Shown here: positions 9,053 to 18,269 of the stretch, piece by piece
How the letters are laid out: the number at the start of each line of letters is the position of its first letter
How positions within the stretch are numbered: position 1 is the stretch's first letter
Position numbers and translations under genes: made by a program
Notes under the pieces: model-generated
The model's database searches: none
Told to the model about the DNA's origin: nothing
What the model saw: the letters and a program-made list of their open reading frames with translations, nothing else
NCBI RefSeq assembly: GCF_003231285.1
Contig: NZ_QKNS01000002.1
Span: 434,001 to 498,000, forward strand
DNA: 64,000 bases
From: Hymenobacter sediminis
GTDB taxonomy: Bacteria; Bacteroidota; Bacteroidia; Cytophagales; Hymenobacteraceae
Reading direction: 5' to 3'

Positions 9053-9169
9053 GGGCCGGAAAATAGAACTTAGCGCCTTTTGTTCTGTTCTTATCTGATT
9101 CCCGTTTAAACCTTATCTGAGGTATAGGCTCTCAGATACAAGCTCTCCAAAGACACCTTTCTTTTTGCA

Positions 9170-9814
9170 ATGAAAAAATATCTCGCCCTGCTGGCTCTCT
9201 CCGTGTCGCTGACCTCTGTCGCCACTGCCCAGCAGGATCCTAAGGCTGGCAAGATTCTGGACCAGATGAGCGCCAAATATCAGGCGATGAAGGCATTCAA
9301 GGCTACGTTCACCCAAACGCTGGAGAATGACGCCGCGAAAGTGAAAGAAAATTTGTCGGGCGATATTACGGTGAGCGGTCAGAAGTTCCGCCTGAAAATG
9401 AGCGGCCAGGAGGTCATCAACAACGGCCAGACCATGTGGACCTACATGAAGGCTGAGAATGAGGTGAACATCTCCGACTACGAGCCCGAGGACCAGGAAA
9501 TTTCGCCCTCCCAGATATACACCCTCTACAAGAAAGGCTACAAGTACGCCTACGTGCAGGAAGCCAAGGAAGGCGGCGAGGTGGTGGACGTAATTGAACT
9601 CTCGCCTGAGGACCGCAACAACCCCGTGTATAAGGTGCGGCTGAAGGTTGGCAAAACTGACAAAGCGGTGAAAAGCTGGCAGATGTTCAAGAAGAACGGC
9701 AACCGCTACACCTACAAAATCAGCAAGTTTCAGCCCAATGTTCCGGTTGATGCTACCACCTTCAACTTCGACAAAACGAAATATAAAGGCGTAAAGGTGA
9801 TTGACCTGCGCTAA
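9170..9814 (+). CDS. lolA: LolA-like outer-membrane lipoprotein carrier
   Basis: A 214-residue periplasmic protein. Residues 1-20 form a signal peptide ending in SVATAQ. The body is the LolA/LolB half-barrel: KAFKATFTQTL near residue 43, repeated strands (GQKFRLKMSGQEVINNGQ) and a hydrophobic cavity that would carry the acyl chains of lipoproteins from the inner to the outer membrane. It lies 117 bp after ftsK on the same strand and is followed by a strong terminator. Bacteroidota relatives diverge from the proteobacterial LolA, so the carrier role is by family. Confidence 0.85.
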   Translation: MKKYLALLALSVSLTSVATAQQDPKAGKILDQMSAKYQAMKAFKATFTQTLENDAAKVKENLSGDITVSGQKFRLKMSGQEVINNGQTMWTYMKAENEVNISDYEPEDQEISPSQIYTLYKKGYKYAYVQEAKEGGEVVDVIELSPEDRNNPVYKVRLKVGKTDKAVKSWQMFKKNGNRYTYKISKFQPNVPVDATTFNFDKTKYKGVKVIDLR

Positions 9815-9834
9815 CCTTAGTGCTGCCAAGATGG

Positions 9835-9878
9835 CCGGCCCGCTTCTGCTACCTGCAGGAGCGGGCCGGTTTGTTTTA
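9835..9878 (+). terminator. Rho-independent terminator after lolA
   Basis: CCGGCCCGCT (9835-9844) pairs perfectly with AGCGGGCCGG (9860-9869), followed by TTTGTTTT, 20 nt beyond the lolA stop. Confidence 0.8.
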
Positions 9879-9893
9879 CTTCACTGCTCTAGC

Positions 9894-10793
9894 TTAAAAA
9901 TCTTCGCCTTGGAGCTGAGCAAACTTCAATGCTGCTTCTACATGCTTAAACCGGGCCGCCCAGCGGAAATATTCCGTGACGTTGTTGCGGCGGGCCGGCA
10001 GCAGGTGAGGAAACTGCAACCCAACACAGCCTAGCGTATATAGTGCCTGGGTTGCTACGGTTTTGCTTCGGGCTTCAAGTAGTCTTTCGAGGTAGCAGAC
10101 TATACTCTCGGGCCGGACAGTGTTGGCGGGGTGCTGCCAGGATTCGGCCAAGCGCTTTACGGCCAGGCAGCTTCCGCCGGCTACGGCGCGCTTCAGCCAG
10201 CGCTGGGCCGCCGGCAAGCGGATTGGTCCGCCTAGGCCGCGCAACAGGCAAGTGCCCAACAATTGCATGGCCTCCGGATGACCTTGCCGCGCGGCTTGTC
10301 GGGCCCAGTAGCGGGCCTGTGAGTAGTTCTGCACTACCCCCTCGCCGTAAAACAACATATGGGCCGCACCAAACTGTGCGTCGCGGTAGCCCTCCGTGGC
10401 TAGGCCCCGGAACAGAAGCCAGGCCTGTACACGGTTGCGCGTAACTCCTAGGCCATTGTCGTAAGCCACAGCCAGATTGTAGCGGGCCAGCTGATGCCCC
10501 GTGTCGGCGGCTTGCTGCAGCCAGTAAATTGCCTTTTTCATATCCTGAGGCACGCCCCAGGCTTCGCTGTAAGCTAGCCCCAAAAAGCTCATGGCGCTGC
10601 CGTTACCATGCTCTGCGGCCTCGTGCAACATAGCCAGCGCCCGCCGGATGTAGCGAGAACTGTAGTTGCGCGTAAAGCGCGAGCGGTAGAAAAATGTCAG
10701 GGCCGGGCGGATGCTGCCCAATAGAACCCGCGAATCAGAGGAGAGGTGTGCCAAATAGGAAAGAATGATGAAAGCCTGATAGCAAGATAGCAC
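9894..10793 (-). CDS. Sel1-like repeat protein
   Basis: This 299-residue protein contains at least four Sel1-type (TPR-like) repeats between residues about 50 and 220, recognisable by A-x4-LG-x-x-Y-x-x-G-x-GV-x-x-(D/N) patterns: AMSFLGLAYSEAWGVPQD, ARYNLAVAYDNGLGVTRN, AQFGAAHMLFYGEGVVQN and AMQLLGTCLLRGLGGPIR. Such alpha-helical solenoids bind partner proteins. No clear signal peptide, although residues 1-15 are hydrophobic. It converges with lolA and shares the terminator region. Its start is divergent from the DUF2851 gene. Partner unknown. Confidence 0.85.
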   Translation of the reverse strand: MLSCYQAFIILSYLAHLSSDSRVLLGSIRPALTFFYRSRFTRNYSSRYIRRALAMLHEAAEHGNGSAMSFLGLAYSEAWGVPQDMKKAIYWLQQAADTGHQLARYNLAVAYDNGLGVTRNRVQAWLLFRGLATEGYRDAQFGAAHMLFYGEGVVQNYSQARYWARQAARQGHPEAMQLLGTCLLRGLGGPIRLPAAQRWLKRAVAGGSCLAVKRLAESWQHPANTVRPESIVCYLERLLEARSKTVATQALYTLGCVGLQFPHLLPARRNNVTEYFRWAARFKHVEAALKFAQLQGEDF

Positions 10794-10858
10794 ACAGCTT
10801 TTATCTTTAAGAGCCTGAGAAGGTTATTTTTACATTGCTATACTTGTATTATCCCGCT

Positions 10859-12142
10859 ATGCAAGAAGATTTTCTGCACTACATCTGGCAGCACCAGTAT
10901 TTCGATAAAACCAGATTACAAACGGAGGATGGGCAGCCGATAACCGTACTGCGGCCCGGCCAGCGCAACCCCGATGCCGGTCCCGATTTCCTGAATGCCC
11001 GCCTGCAGTTGGGAGAGGTAGAGTGGAATGGCGCCGTAGAAATCCATATCCGCGCCTCCGATTGGTTTCGTCATCAGCACCAGACCGACCTCAAATACGA
11101 CCAAGTGGTGCTGCACGTCGTGTATAGCGCTGATCAGGAGGTGTGCCGGACCGATGGGACTGTTGTGCCGTCCCTGACCTTGGGCAGCCGCATTGCGCCG
11201 CACCTACTGGCCACGTATGAGCAGTTGCGGGAGCAACCACCCGAAGCTGCCCTACCCTGCGCGCCGCTGCTAACGCGCGTATCGGAGCTTGCCCGCACCA
11301 TGATGACCGGCCGCACCCTCATGGAGCGGGTAGAGCAAAAGGCTGACCTGATAACGGCCCTGCACCAGCAGCAAGGCCAGGATTGGGAGGCTACCACCTG
11401 GCATGCGCTGGCGGCCGCCTTCGGCTTTCAGAAAAACGCCGAGCCCATGGCCCGCCTGGCTAAAGCCCTGCCACTTTCAGTAATACGGCGCCACCGTCAC
11501 GACGCGCGCCAGTTGGCCGCGCTGGTGTTTGGGCAGGCCGGCTTCTTGAAAGATGTCGAGCCCGCGGATAGCTACCTGCAGGAGTTGCAGCAGGAGTTTG
11601 CTTTCCTGCGCCATAAGTACAACCTCAGCGGCACAGCCCTGGCCACTCACGACTGGAACTTCCTGCGGCTACGGCCAGCTAACTTCCCAACGGTGCGCCT
11701 TGCCCAACTGACTGGTCTGCTGCACGCTCGACCTACTTTGTTTGATGTCTTACTAAGTGCCCGCGACATCAAGGCCTTGGAGCAGTTCTTTGCTGCCCCG
11801 CTGCCCGAGTATTGGCAAACGCACTACCGACCCGGTAAAACAGGGAAGGTAGCCGTGCTGGGCCGTAGCAGTATTCATTTGCTGGTGACGAACCTAGTTG
11901 TGCCGTTGCGGGTAGCCTACGCCCATTATGTAGGCAACCCGGAGCAAGTAGAGGCTGCTGTTACTCTGCTGGACCAATTGCCGGCTGAGCAAAACCACGT
12001 ACTGGACGTGTATGAGCTGGCCGGCTTCCGTAATGCTACGGCCGCCGACTCGCAGGGGCTGTTGGCCCTGCACCGGCGCTACTGCGAGCCGCGCCAGTGC
12101 GTGCGCTGTGCCATTGGGGGTAGTATCTTGCGCCAGCGCTAG
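10859..12142 (+). CDS. DUF2851 family protein
   Basis: The 427-residue soluble protein begins MQEDFLHYIWQHQYFDKTRL and has VLRPGQRNPDAGPDFLNARL near residue 30 and WNGAVEIHIRASDWFRHQHQ near 58, which define the DUF2851 family found across Bacteroidota. The early His/Asp/Glu-rich part (AGPDF..EIHI) looks like a nuclease-type core, but this is only a resemblance. The C-terminus holds a Cys pair (CVRCAIGG) close to the end. An upstream TTG at 10835 is in frame, but the ATG at 10859 matches the family start. Function is not known. Confidence 0.85.
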   Translation: MQEDFLHYIWQHQYFDKTRLQTEDGQPITVLRPGQRNPDAGPDFLNARLQLGEVEWNGAVEIHIRASDWFRHQHQTDLKYDQVVLHVVYSADQEVCRTDGTVVPSLTLGSRIAPHLLATYEQLREQPPEAALPCAPLLTRVSELARTMMTGRTLMERVEQKADLITALHQQQGQDWEATTWHALAAAFGFQKNAEPMARLAKALPLSVIRRHRHDARQLAALVFGQAGFLKDVEPADSYLQELQQEFAFLRHKYNLSGTALATHDWNFLRLRPANFPTVRLAQLTGLLHARPTLFDVLLSARDIKALEQFFAAPLPEYWQTHYRPGKTGKVAVLGRSSIHLLVTNLVVPLRVAYAHYVGNPEQVEAAVTLLDQLPAEQNHVLDVYELAGFRNATAADSQGLLALHRRYCEPRQCVRCAIGGSILRQR

Positions 12143-12189
12143 CCCGCACGGCCGTACTATCTTTTCTATTACCTCAACCCTCAGCTGTC

Positions 12190-13458
12190 TTGCTTCACCT
12201 GCTCCTTGCTCTAGTTTTGAACGTAGCGCTAGTGTGGGCGGTGTATGGATGGGTAGGTAGGGTGCGGCGTATTCCAGACTTGGGGCGCTGGGTGCTACCT
12301 ACTTTAGGTCTCAAGCTGGTAGCTACAGGCATTTCCATAGCAGTGCTGAGTGAGGATGCCGGCTACTTTCTGGTGTGGGCCGACCGCATGAGCGCGCAAC
12401 TCTGGCAGGCTCCCGCCCAGTGGCTGCGGATGTTGCTCACCGATGAGTTTCACTGGGGACGCTGGCACCTTGTGTTTCACGGCTTTTCCAATACGCTTTT
12501 CCTCGTGAAGGTGCTCTCAGTACTAAACCTAGCTAGCCTGGGCAACGCGCTGCTGAATGGGTGTTACCTGTCGTTGTTCAGCTTTGTAAGCAGCTGGGAG
12601 CTGGTTCGTCAGATTCGGCAGCGGTGGCCGGCAGCTACCCTTGGTAGCGTGGTGGTTGGGTTTCTGCTTTGGCCCACAGTGGTATACTGGACGTCGGGGC
12701 TGACCAAGGAAAGCCTGCTGGTAGGAAGCGGAGCGTTGGTGCTGGTGCTGGTTATTCGGCTGGCTTACTACAACTCAGGCCAGCAGTGGTGGCTAGTGCT
12801 GGGTCTGCTGGGAGCAATGGTGCTACACTTTAAGATGCGCTATTTCTTCGCCGTGGTATTGTTTGGGTGCTTGGCGGGGCTAGGGCTGATCCGGGTGGTG
12901 CAACACCTGGGTGGAGCCCGTAGCCGCGTGGTGCAGGCGCTGCTGCTGCTGGCCTTGCTGAGTGGGGGAGCCTGGGCTGCCAGCGAGGTTAGCCCGGTTT
13001 TTCGGGCCAACAAGTTTACTTCCCAACTGCAGCGCAACTACTCCGATCTGCTCAAAATCTCTGAGGGTCGGCCCCATCTGGAGTACCCCGATCTTAAGCC
13101 GACCACCGAAAGTGTGATCCTGCACTCACCGCAAGCCGCTTTCAATACCCTAACCCGGCCCTGGCCGTGGGAGGGAAGCTCCATATTGTATCGGCTGGCA
13201 GGCCTAGAAAATCTGGGGCTGCTGGTAGCTCTGAGCATTGCCGCTCTGTCGGTGATACGAGGCCGGGCGGGGCAGCTGCCGTTTGCTCTAGTGCTGGCCT
13301 TGCTGGTGTACTGCTTGGTGCTGGCCGTGTTGCTTGGCCTTACTACCCCCAACTTGGGCACCCTGAACCGATACCGTGTGACATTCCTGCCCTTTCTAGT
13401 GCTGCTCCTGCTGCAAAACGACTACGCCGCTACCCTGCTGCGCCGGTTCAAACTGTAG
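12190..13458 (+). CDS. Polytopic membrane protein (GT-C-like), unknown function
   Basis: The 422-residue protein has roughly ten hydrophobic segments. A loop after the second segment (YFLVWADRMSAQLWQAPAQW, near residue 58) and the WTSGLTKESLLVGSGALV segment near 172 resemble dolichyl-phosphate-mannose-type membrane glycosyltransferases found in gliding Bacteroidota, but no diagnostic catalytic motif was found. The start codon is TTG, because no ATG or GTG precedes the first membrane segment in frame. It lies 47 bp after the DUF2851 gene and may be cotranscribed. Confidence 0.7.
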   Translation: MLHLLLALVLNVALVWAVYGWVGRVRRIPDLGRWVLPTLGLKLVATGISIAVLSEDAGYFLVWADRMSAQLWQAPAQWLRMLLTDEFHWGRWHLVFHGFSNTLFLVKVLSVLNLASLGNALLNGCYLSLFSFVSSWELVRQIRQRWPAATLGSVVVGFLLWPTVVYWTSGLTKESLLVGSGALVLVLVIRLAYYNSGQQWWLVLGLLGAMVLHFKMRYFFAVVLFGCLAGLGLIRVVQHLGGARSRVVQALLLLALLSGGAWAASEVSPVFRANKFTSQLQRNYSDLLKISEGRPHLEYPDLKPTTESVILHSPQAAFNTLTRPWPWEGSSILYRLAGLENLGLLVALSIAALSVIRGRAGQLPFALVLALLVYCLVLAVLLGLTTPNLGTLNRYRVTFLPFLVLLLLQNDYAATLLRRFKL

Positions 13459-13610
13459 TAGGGGGTAGGGCTGCATCGGTCTTCTACACTACAATTACAG
13501 CCTGGCTCAAGCTATAATAGGAGGTAGGCAGAAGCCTGGGAGCAAAACTACCGTTGCATTTGTTCTACCCTTCCTACACCGTGCGTACTCGGCCTAGCCG
13601 GCAGAACGTG

Positions 13611-13618
13611 TATCTTTG
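13611..13618 (+). promoter_or_regulatory. -7 promoter box for the NeuD-like acyltransferase
   Basis: TATCTTTG matches TAnnTTTG, 50 nt before the ATG at 13669. Confidence 0.5.
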
Positions 13619-13668
13619 TCCTCCCAAAACCTATTCTCCCCGGCCGCCCCGCGGCCGTTTTCGATACT

Positions 13669-14301
13669 ATGGAAAACCCTGTCATCATTCTGGGCGCACA
13701 AGCCGTCGGTACCGCGGCCCTCGATGCCTTTCAAAGCAACGATGTGGTAGTATACTGCCTGCTCGACGACAATGCCGCTCTGCAGAATACGGAACTCAAC
13801 GACGTGCCCGTGATGGGCAACACCGACGACAAAGAGCTGCTGAAGCTACTTGGCAAAAAGTGCGAAGTATTTGTGGCCACCGAAGACACGGCTAGCCGCC
13901 GCAGCCTTACTGGCATGCTGCGCCAGGAATACGAGGTAGCGCCCGTGAATGCCATTCACCAGCGGGCCAGCGTTTCGGCGCACGCATGGCTGGGTCATGG
14001 CATCCTCATCGGGGCAAATGCCGTGGTAGCTGGTACCGCCAAAGTCGGTGACGGCTGCATCCTCGGCGCTAATGCCGTGGTAGATGTGAAAGCCGAAATG
14101 GGCGACTACGCTCAACTGGGCGCCGGAGCCATCCTCAATGCTGAAGTAACGGTAGGCGAGTTGGCCTTTATCGGGGCCGGAGCAGTAGTTGTGGCTGGTG
14201 TAAAAATCGGCGCCAAGGCCCGTGTGGGCGCTGGCTCCGTGGTTGTAGCCGATGTGCCTGCTGGCCAGACGGTGTTCGGCAACCCGGCCCAAAAAGTTTA
14301 G
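13669..14301 (+). CDS. NeuD/PglD-like sugar O- or N-acyltransferase
   Basis: A 210-residue protein with an N-terminal Rossmann-like domain (VIILGAQAVGTAALDAF, residues 5-21) and a C-terminal left-handed beta-helix of hexapeptide repeats (from about 95), visible as runs of [LIV]-G-x-x-x-x such as ILIGANAVVAGTAKVGDGCI. NeuD and PglD transfer acetyl groups to sugar nucleotides or sialic acids during surface glycan synthesis. The glycine-rich GAGAILNAEVTVGE repeats suggest acetyl-CoA binding between trimer subunits. Substrate cannot be read from the sequence. No glycan cluster is adjacent. Confidence 0.8.
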   Translation: MENPVIILGAQAVGTAALDAFQSNDVVVYCLLDDNAALQNTELNDVPVMGNTDDKELLKLLGKKCEVFVATEDTASRRSLTGMLRQEYEVAPVNAIHQRASVSAHAWLGHGILIGANAVVAGTAKVGDGCILGANAVVDVKAEMGDYAQLGAGAILNAEVTVGELAFIGAGAVVVAGVKIGAKARVGAGSVVVADVPAGQTVFGNPAQKV

Positions 14302-14381
14302 GACCAAGATTTTAGGACGAAGAGCTAAGTCTGCAGAAACCATTCTCAGTTCGAAGCTCTTGCACTCACTTCTATAGAAGA

Positions 14382-15335
14382 ATGGACTACCTCGTTCTGC
14401 TGTATTACTGCTACACGCCCATTGAGAACCCCGAGCAGTTTCGGGAGGAGCACCATCGGCTGTGCCTGAGCCTGAATTTGCTGGGGCGCATCATCGTGGC
14501 CTCTGAGGGGCTGAACGGCACCGTGTCGGGCCTGCGCGCCGACTGTGAGGAGTACATGCGCCTGGTGAAAGCCGATCCGCGCTTTGCGGCGCTGGAATTC
14601 AAGGTGGAAGAAGCTCCAGCGCACACGTTTCAGAAGCTGCATGTGCGCGTGAAACCGGAAATCGTGCACGTTGGCCTACCTCACATCAAGCCCTACGAGC
14701 GCACCGGCATTCACCTCTCGCCCACAGAATTCCGCGACCTGAAGGACCAAGACGACGTGGTGGTGCTAGATGTGCGCTCCGACTACGAGCACAACCTGGG
14801 CCGCTTCAAAAATGCCATTACCCTCGACATCGAGAACTTCCGCGAGTTCCCGGAGAAAGTGCAGGAGCTGGAGCAGTTCAAGGACAAGAAAATTCTGACC
14901 TACTGCACCGGCGGCATCAAGTGCGAAAAGGCCTCGGCTTTCTTGCTGGAGCAGGGGTTCGAGAACGTATACCAACTGCACGGCGGCATCATTAAGTACG
15001 GTCTGGAAGCCGGGGGCGAAGATTTTGAGGGCAAGTGCTACGTATTCGATGGCCGCGTGGCTGTGGACGTGAACAGCGTGAACCCCAGCATCATCAGCCA
15101 CTGCCACCATTGCCATACGCCCTCCGACCGGATGGTGAACTGCGCTAACCCGCACTGCAACGCCCACATTCCACTCTGCGAAACCTGCGGCCAGCAGCTC
15201 GATGGTGCCTGCTCCACCACCTGCCAGGAGCACCCCGATAAGCGCCCTTACGACGGAACCGGCGCCTACCCCAAGAACAGCAACAACTACAGCCCCGAGC
15301 AGGGCCTGCTGTCGTACCGCGCCCCAGTGCGGTAG
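14382..15335 (+). CDS. trhO: tRNA uridine 5-oxyacetic acid pathway hydroxylase TrhO
   Basis: This 317-residue rhodanese-family protein corresponds to YceA/TrhO, which makes 5-hydroxyuridine at the tRNA wobble position using oxygen. Residues 1-95 form the N-terminal ferredoxin-like domain (SEGLNGTVSG). The rhodanese domain follows with the loop YCTGGIKCEKAS, active Cys175. The C-terminal 60 residues are Cys/His-rich (HCHHCHTPSD, CETCGQQ), a likely zinc-binding tail. Length is normal for Bacteroidota TrhO. A dispersed palindromic repeat follows 17 bp after the stop. Confidence 0.9.
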   Translation: MDYLVLLYYCYTPIENPEQFREEHHRLCLSLNLLGRIIVASEGLNGTVSGLRADCEEYMRLVKADPRFAALEFKVEEAPAHTFQKLHVRVKPEIVHVGLPHIKPYERTGIHLSPTEFRDLKDQDDVVVLDVRSDYEHNLGRFKNAITLDIENFREFPEKVQELEQFKDKKILTYCTGGIKCEKASAFLLEQGFENVYQLHGGIIKYGLEAGGEDFEGKCYVFDGRVAVDVNSVNPSIISHCHHCHTPSDRMVNCANPHCNAHIPLCETCGQQLDGACSTTCQEHPDKRPYDGTGAYPKNSNNYSPEQGLLSYRAPVR

Positions 15336-15351
15336 GCAAAGGCTTCCGTTT

Positions 15352-15438
15352 TGTCATCCTGAGCCTAACAAAGGACCTCTACCGAGAGTAATCAAGGTTA
15401 CTTTTCGTAGAGGTCCTTTGCGTAGGCTCAAGATGACA
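15352..15438. repeat. Dispersed palindromic repeat, copy 1 (GTCATCC family)
   Basis: An 87-bp inverted repeat. TGTCATCCTGAGCCTA at the left pairs with TAGGCTCAAGATGACA at the right with one mismatch, and the inner arms AAAGGACCTCTAC and GTAGAGGTCCTTT are exact complements. The same outer TGTCATCC and inner AGGACCTCT words recur at 21488 and 23826. It looks like a MITE/REP-type element without coding capacity. Confidence 0.85.
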
Positions 15439-15533
15439 GCTTGTTTTTGAGGTAGCCGGTTTAACGTCATACGAACCCAAACTGCGGTTTTTGCCGTACC
15501 ATTGCACCTTCCTTTTCTAAAAATCCCCCTCTT

Positions 15534-16406
15534 ATGCCCATCGCCGAATCGGAGCTGATCCTCAACAAGGATGGCAGCATCTACCACCTGAACCTGCTAC
15601 CCGACCATATTTCCGAAACCATCATCACGGTCGGCGACCCGGAGCGCGTACCCACGGTTAGCCAGCACTTCGATTCCATCGAAACCATCATTCACAAGCG
15701 CGAGTTTGTGACGCATGTGGGCTACTACCGCGGTAAGCGCCTCACCGTTATCAGCACGGGCATGGGTACTGATAACATCGACATCCTGATGAATGAGCTG
15801 GATGCGCTGGTGAACATTGACTTCGTGACGCGCGAGCCACGCCCCTTGGAGGAGCGGATCAACCTGCGCATCGTGCGGGTGGGCACCAGCGGCTCTCTGC
15901 AGGCCGATATTCCGGTGGGTTCCCTGCTGGTGTCGGAACACGCCGTGGGGCTGGACTCGCTGATGCAGTTCTACCCCCTGGTGGAAACGGGCCTCGAGGT
16001 AGAGGTAGCGCGTGGTGTGCAGCAAAGCCTGCAGCTTGATTATCGCCCGTACTGCGTGCGCGGCTCCGATTTGCTGCGCGAGCAGTTGGGCGCAGGTATG
16101 GTCACCGGCAACACGCTCACCTGCCCTGGCTTCTACGGTCCCCAGGGCCGCGTGCTGCGCCTAGATCTGCGCCTTGCCAACCTGATTGAGCAGTTCCAGC
16201 AGTTCCGCTACAACAGCGCTGAGGGCGAGTTCCGCCTTACCAACTTTGAGATGGAAACGGCTGGCTACTATTCCCTGGGGCGCATGCTGGGCCACGAGGT
16301 AGTGTCGCTGAACGCCATTGTGGCCAACCGTGCTACCGGCGAATTTGCCACCAACTCCGAGCAGGTAGTAAACAACCTGATTGCCACGACCCTGGAACGC
16401 CTGTAA
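15534..16406 (+). CDS. Uridine phosphorylase-like nucleoside phosphorylase
   Basis: The 290-residue enzyme belongs to the PNP/UDP phosphorylase superfamily, which splits nucleosides with phosphate to base and ribose-1-phosphate. Visible are TVGDPERVPTV (residues 31-41, phosphate site), STGMGTDNIDI (near 77) and NFEMETAGYY near 237 where the Glu-Met-Glu contacts ribose, plus VRVGTSGSLQ (near 112). Length fits. Base specificity for uridine is the usual annotation for this Bacteroidota subgroup but not proven here. Monocistronic: palindromic repeat before it and terminator after it. Confidence 0.85.
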   Translation: MPIAESELILNKDGSIYHLNLLPDHISETIITVGDPERVPTVSQHFDSIETIIHKREFVTHVGYYRGKRLTVISTGMGTDNIDILMNELDALVNIDFVTREPRPLEERINLRIVRVGTSGSLQADIPVGSLLVSEHAVGLDSLMQFYPLVETGLEVEVARGVQQSLQLDYRPYCVRGSDLLREQLGAGMVTGNTLTCPGFYGPQGRVLRLDLRLANLIEQFQQFRYNSAEGEFRLTNFEMETAGYYSLGRMLGHEVVSLNAIVANRATGEFATNSEQVVNNLIATTLERL

Positions 16407-16480
16407 ACTACGGATTGACACGAATGCTGAGGGTTGCACAGAATCGTTGCTAACTCTAGCACCGTGCCGGCTTCAGCAGC

Positions 16481-16516
16481 AAAAAGCCCGCTTGACGTCA
16501 GTCAAGCGGGCTTTTT
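16481..16516. terminator. Bidirectional terminator hairpin
   Basis: AAAAAGCCCGCTTGAC (16481-16496) and GTCAAGCGGGCTTTTT (16501-16516) are perfect complements around a 4-nt loop. A-tract and T-tract on both sides allow it to serve the phosphorylase gene and the convergent small gene at 16575. Confidence 0.85.
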
Positions 16517-16574
16517 AATGAATAGACTACCCGGAAAAATCCGTGTAATCATGCACATCTATTTTAATCGGTGG

Positions 16575-16886
16575 TTAATAGAAGTCGAAGCTGAGAACTG
16601 CGCGCAGGGGTAGGGAGATGCCGGATTTAAGCGTCAGGTACTCCTCGTGGGTAGCCCACACGGTGGTGTATACGCGCTTCACGCTGCCATCGGCAGTCTG
16701 GAAATAGATGTCGAGTTTGCCGTGGTAAGCGTTGCCTAGCGTGGCGGCGCGTTCGGCGTCGTGGCGGCGGCGCTGGATTTCGGCTTTTTCCGTCAGAACA
16801 TCTTCCGTGGAGAAGCGCAGGTTAGGAATAACTTCTTTTTCAATGGTTTCTATGGTCGGGTCGGTGGTCTTCAGTTCAGGAATCAT
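16575..16886 (-). CDS. Hypothetical protein (103 aa)
   Basis: A small soluble protein with no recognised domain. The N-terminal half is charged and helical (TIETIEKEVIPNLRFSTEDV; many Glu/Lys/Arg), the second half looks like a compact beta fold (LDIYFQTADGSVKRVYTTVW). Codon use matches the host. The ATG at 16886 is preferred over one 24 nt upstream because the extra residues (MNVLFCTT) look unrelated. It converges with the phosphorylase gene and shares the hairpin terminator. Similar short proteins in Bacteroidota are annotated only as hypothetical. Confidence 0.7.
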   Translation of the reverse strand: MIPELKTTDPTIETIEKEVIPNLRFSTEDVLTEKAEIQRRRHDAERAATLGNAYHGKLDIYFQTADGSVKRVYTTVWATHEEYLTLKSGISLPLRAVLSFDFY

Positions 16887-17008
16887 GGTAGTACAGAATA
16901 GAACGTTCAACGATGAACAGGTGAAGGCAACTAAGGTGCCGAAACGCGCGTGAAGAACGCATGAGCGGCACCCGGCAGGTAGCGGGCTTCAACACCTGCT
17001 CTGCTTTT

Positions 17009-18034
17009 TTACGCCAATTCTGCTAAAAAGGCCATGGTATCCACACCGTCGGCGTAATCACCTACCCCCGGCTGCTGAGCCCGGCCAAACGGAAAGCTAC
17101 CGGCAAACAGCCCACCCGCCGAGACAAGGCACTGGGTTTGAGTAGCCACATCGGCCAGGCGCACCACCAAGTCTACCTCATTGCTATAGGTTTCGTAGTG
17201 CAGCACCGAAATGGGCGACACCAGCTGGGTACTTTGGGTGAGCAGCAGGAAACCGGAGTCGAGGTGAGGCACGCGGTTCACCAGCATGATGCTCTTGTTA
17301 TAATCGTAGTTGTTCTGGTAGCGGTTGTGCTCCAGCACGCGGTGCCAGGGCTGTAGGGAATCGAGCAGGGGCGTGAAATCGTAGCCTTCGGGCACGTAGA
17401 GCTTGCTCACGTTGCGGCAGCCCAGGCCATAGTAGCGGAAAATATCCTCGCCCAGCAGGCCCAGGTCGTGGTCGGTTTCGCGGCCCGTAAGTACAGCCAG
17501 GCTGGTGCGGTTGCGCCGAATGATGTTGGGCTTCTTGCCGAAATAATACTCGAAGTAGCGGGCCGTATTGTCGGAGCCGGTGGCAATAAAGGCATCGGCG
17601 GCATTCAGGCGTGGTACCAACTGAATCTGCTCCGCGAAGCGTGGCTCCAGGCGCGTTAGCTCGTCCAGCACCCAGGTCATCAGCACGGTATCATCGGAGC
17701 TGAGCTTAGCCAGCAGAATATGACCGGAGAGCAGCACGCACAAGGCATCGTGGAAACCCACCAGCGGAATATTGCCGGCCATGACCACCCCAATCTTGCG
17801 AGGTTGGCTGGGCTCCTGGGGGTAGCGGGCAGACCACTGGCGCAGAGGCTCTTCTGCGAGCAGATGCGCGATGCCCCGAATGGCCGACGTGACGTTGGGC
17901 AAATCAAACCAGTTGTTCTGGTTGCGGGCCCGGGCAGCTAGGCCGGCCAGTTCATCGGCGTGGGCGGGGGTAGTAAGTTCAGTGAGGCGCTGGCCAAGGG
18001 CCACGAAAGCAGCCAGGCGGTCGGCGTGCGTCAT
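17009..18034 (-). CDS. Acyl-CoA reductase (LuxC-like)
   Basis: A 341-residue member of the LuxC/acyl-CoA reductase branch of the aldehyde dehydrogenase superfamily. It would reduce an activated fatty acyl group to an aldehyde with NADPH. The IGVVMAGNIPLVGFHDAL segment (81-98) is the nucleotide-binding region, FIATGSDNTARYFEYYF (149-165) is typical, and GLGCRNVSKLYVP contains the likely catalytic Cys206. It is shorter than bacterial luciferase LuxC (about 480). The divergent ferredoxin gene next door is a conserved partner in Bacteroidota, recalled from general experience. No luciferase genes are present. Confidence 0.85.
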   Translation of the reverse strand: MTHADRLAAFVALGQRLTELTTPAHADELAGLAARARNQNNWFDLPNVTSAIRGIAHLLAEEPLRQWSARYPQEPSQPRKIGVVMAGNIPLVGFHDALCVLLSGHILLAKLSSDDTVLMTWVLDELTRLEPRFAEQIQLVPRLNAADAFIATGSDNTARYFEYYFGKKPNIIRRNRTSLAVLTGRETDHDLGLLGEDIFRYYGLGCRNVSKLYVPEGYDFTPLLDSLQPWHRVLEHNRYQNNYDYNKSIMLVNRVPHLDSGFLLLTQSTQLVSPISVLHYETYSNEVDLVVRLADVATQTQCLVSAGGLFAGSFPFGRAQQPGVGDYADGVDTMAFLAELA

Positions 18035-18182
18035 ATAGAAAGGGAAAACGAAACGATAAAAGGGGAGGAGCAGGCAGAAGCGCCCACCACACCCGTAGGT
18101 AAACCTCCGGAACCCCTGTTTGGATTCCTTCAGAGAATACGGAATTCAGAGGTCAAAATTCTTGTTGAGTACGGCTAATTCC

Positions 18183-18190
18183 TAATTTTG
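18183..18190 (+). promoter_or_regulatory. -7 promoter box for the ferredoxin gene
   Basis: TAATTTTG matches TAnnTTTG, 79 nt before the ATG at 18270, inside the divergent gap with the acyl-CoA reductase. Confidence 0.45.
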
Positions 18191-18269
18191 CCTGTCGGCA
18201 TCCTGCCTGCGGCGGGTTGCGTACTAGCAAAGCATCCTCTTTTCCTACCTTTTTAAGATACCCGAGGCT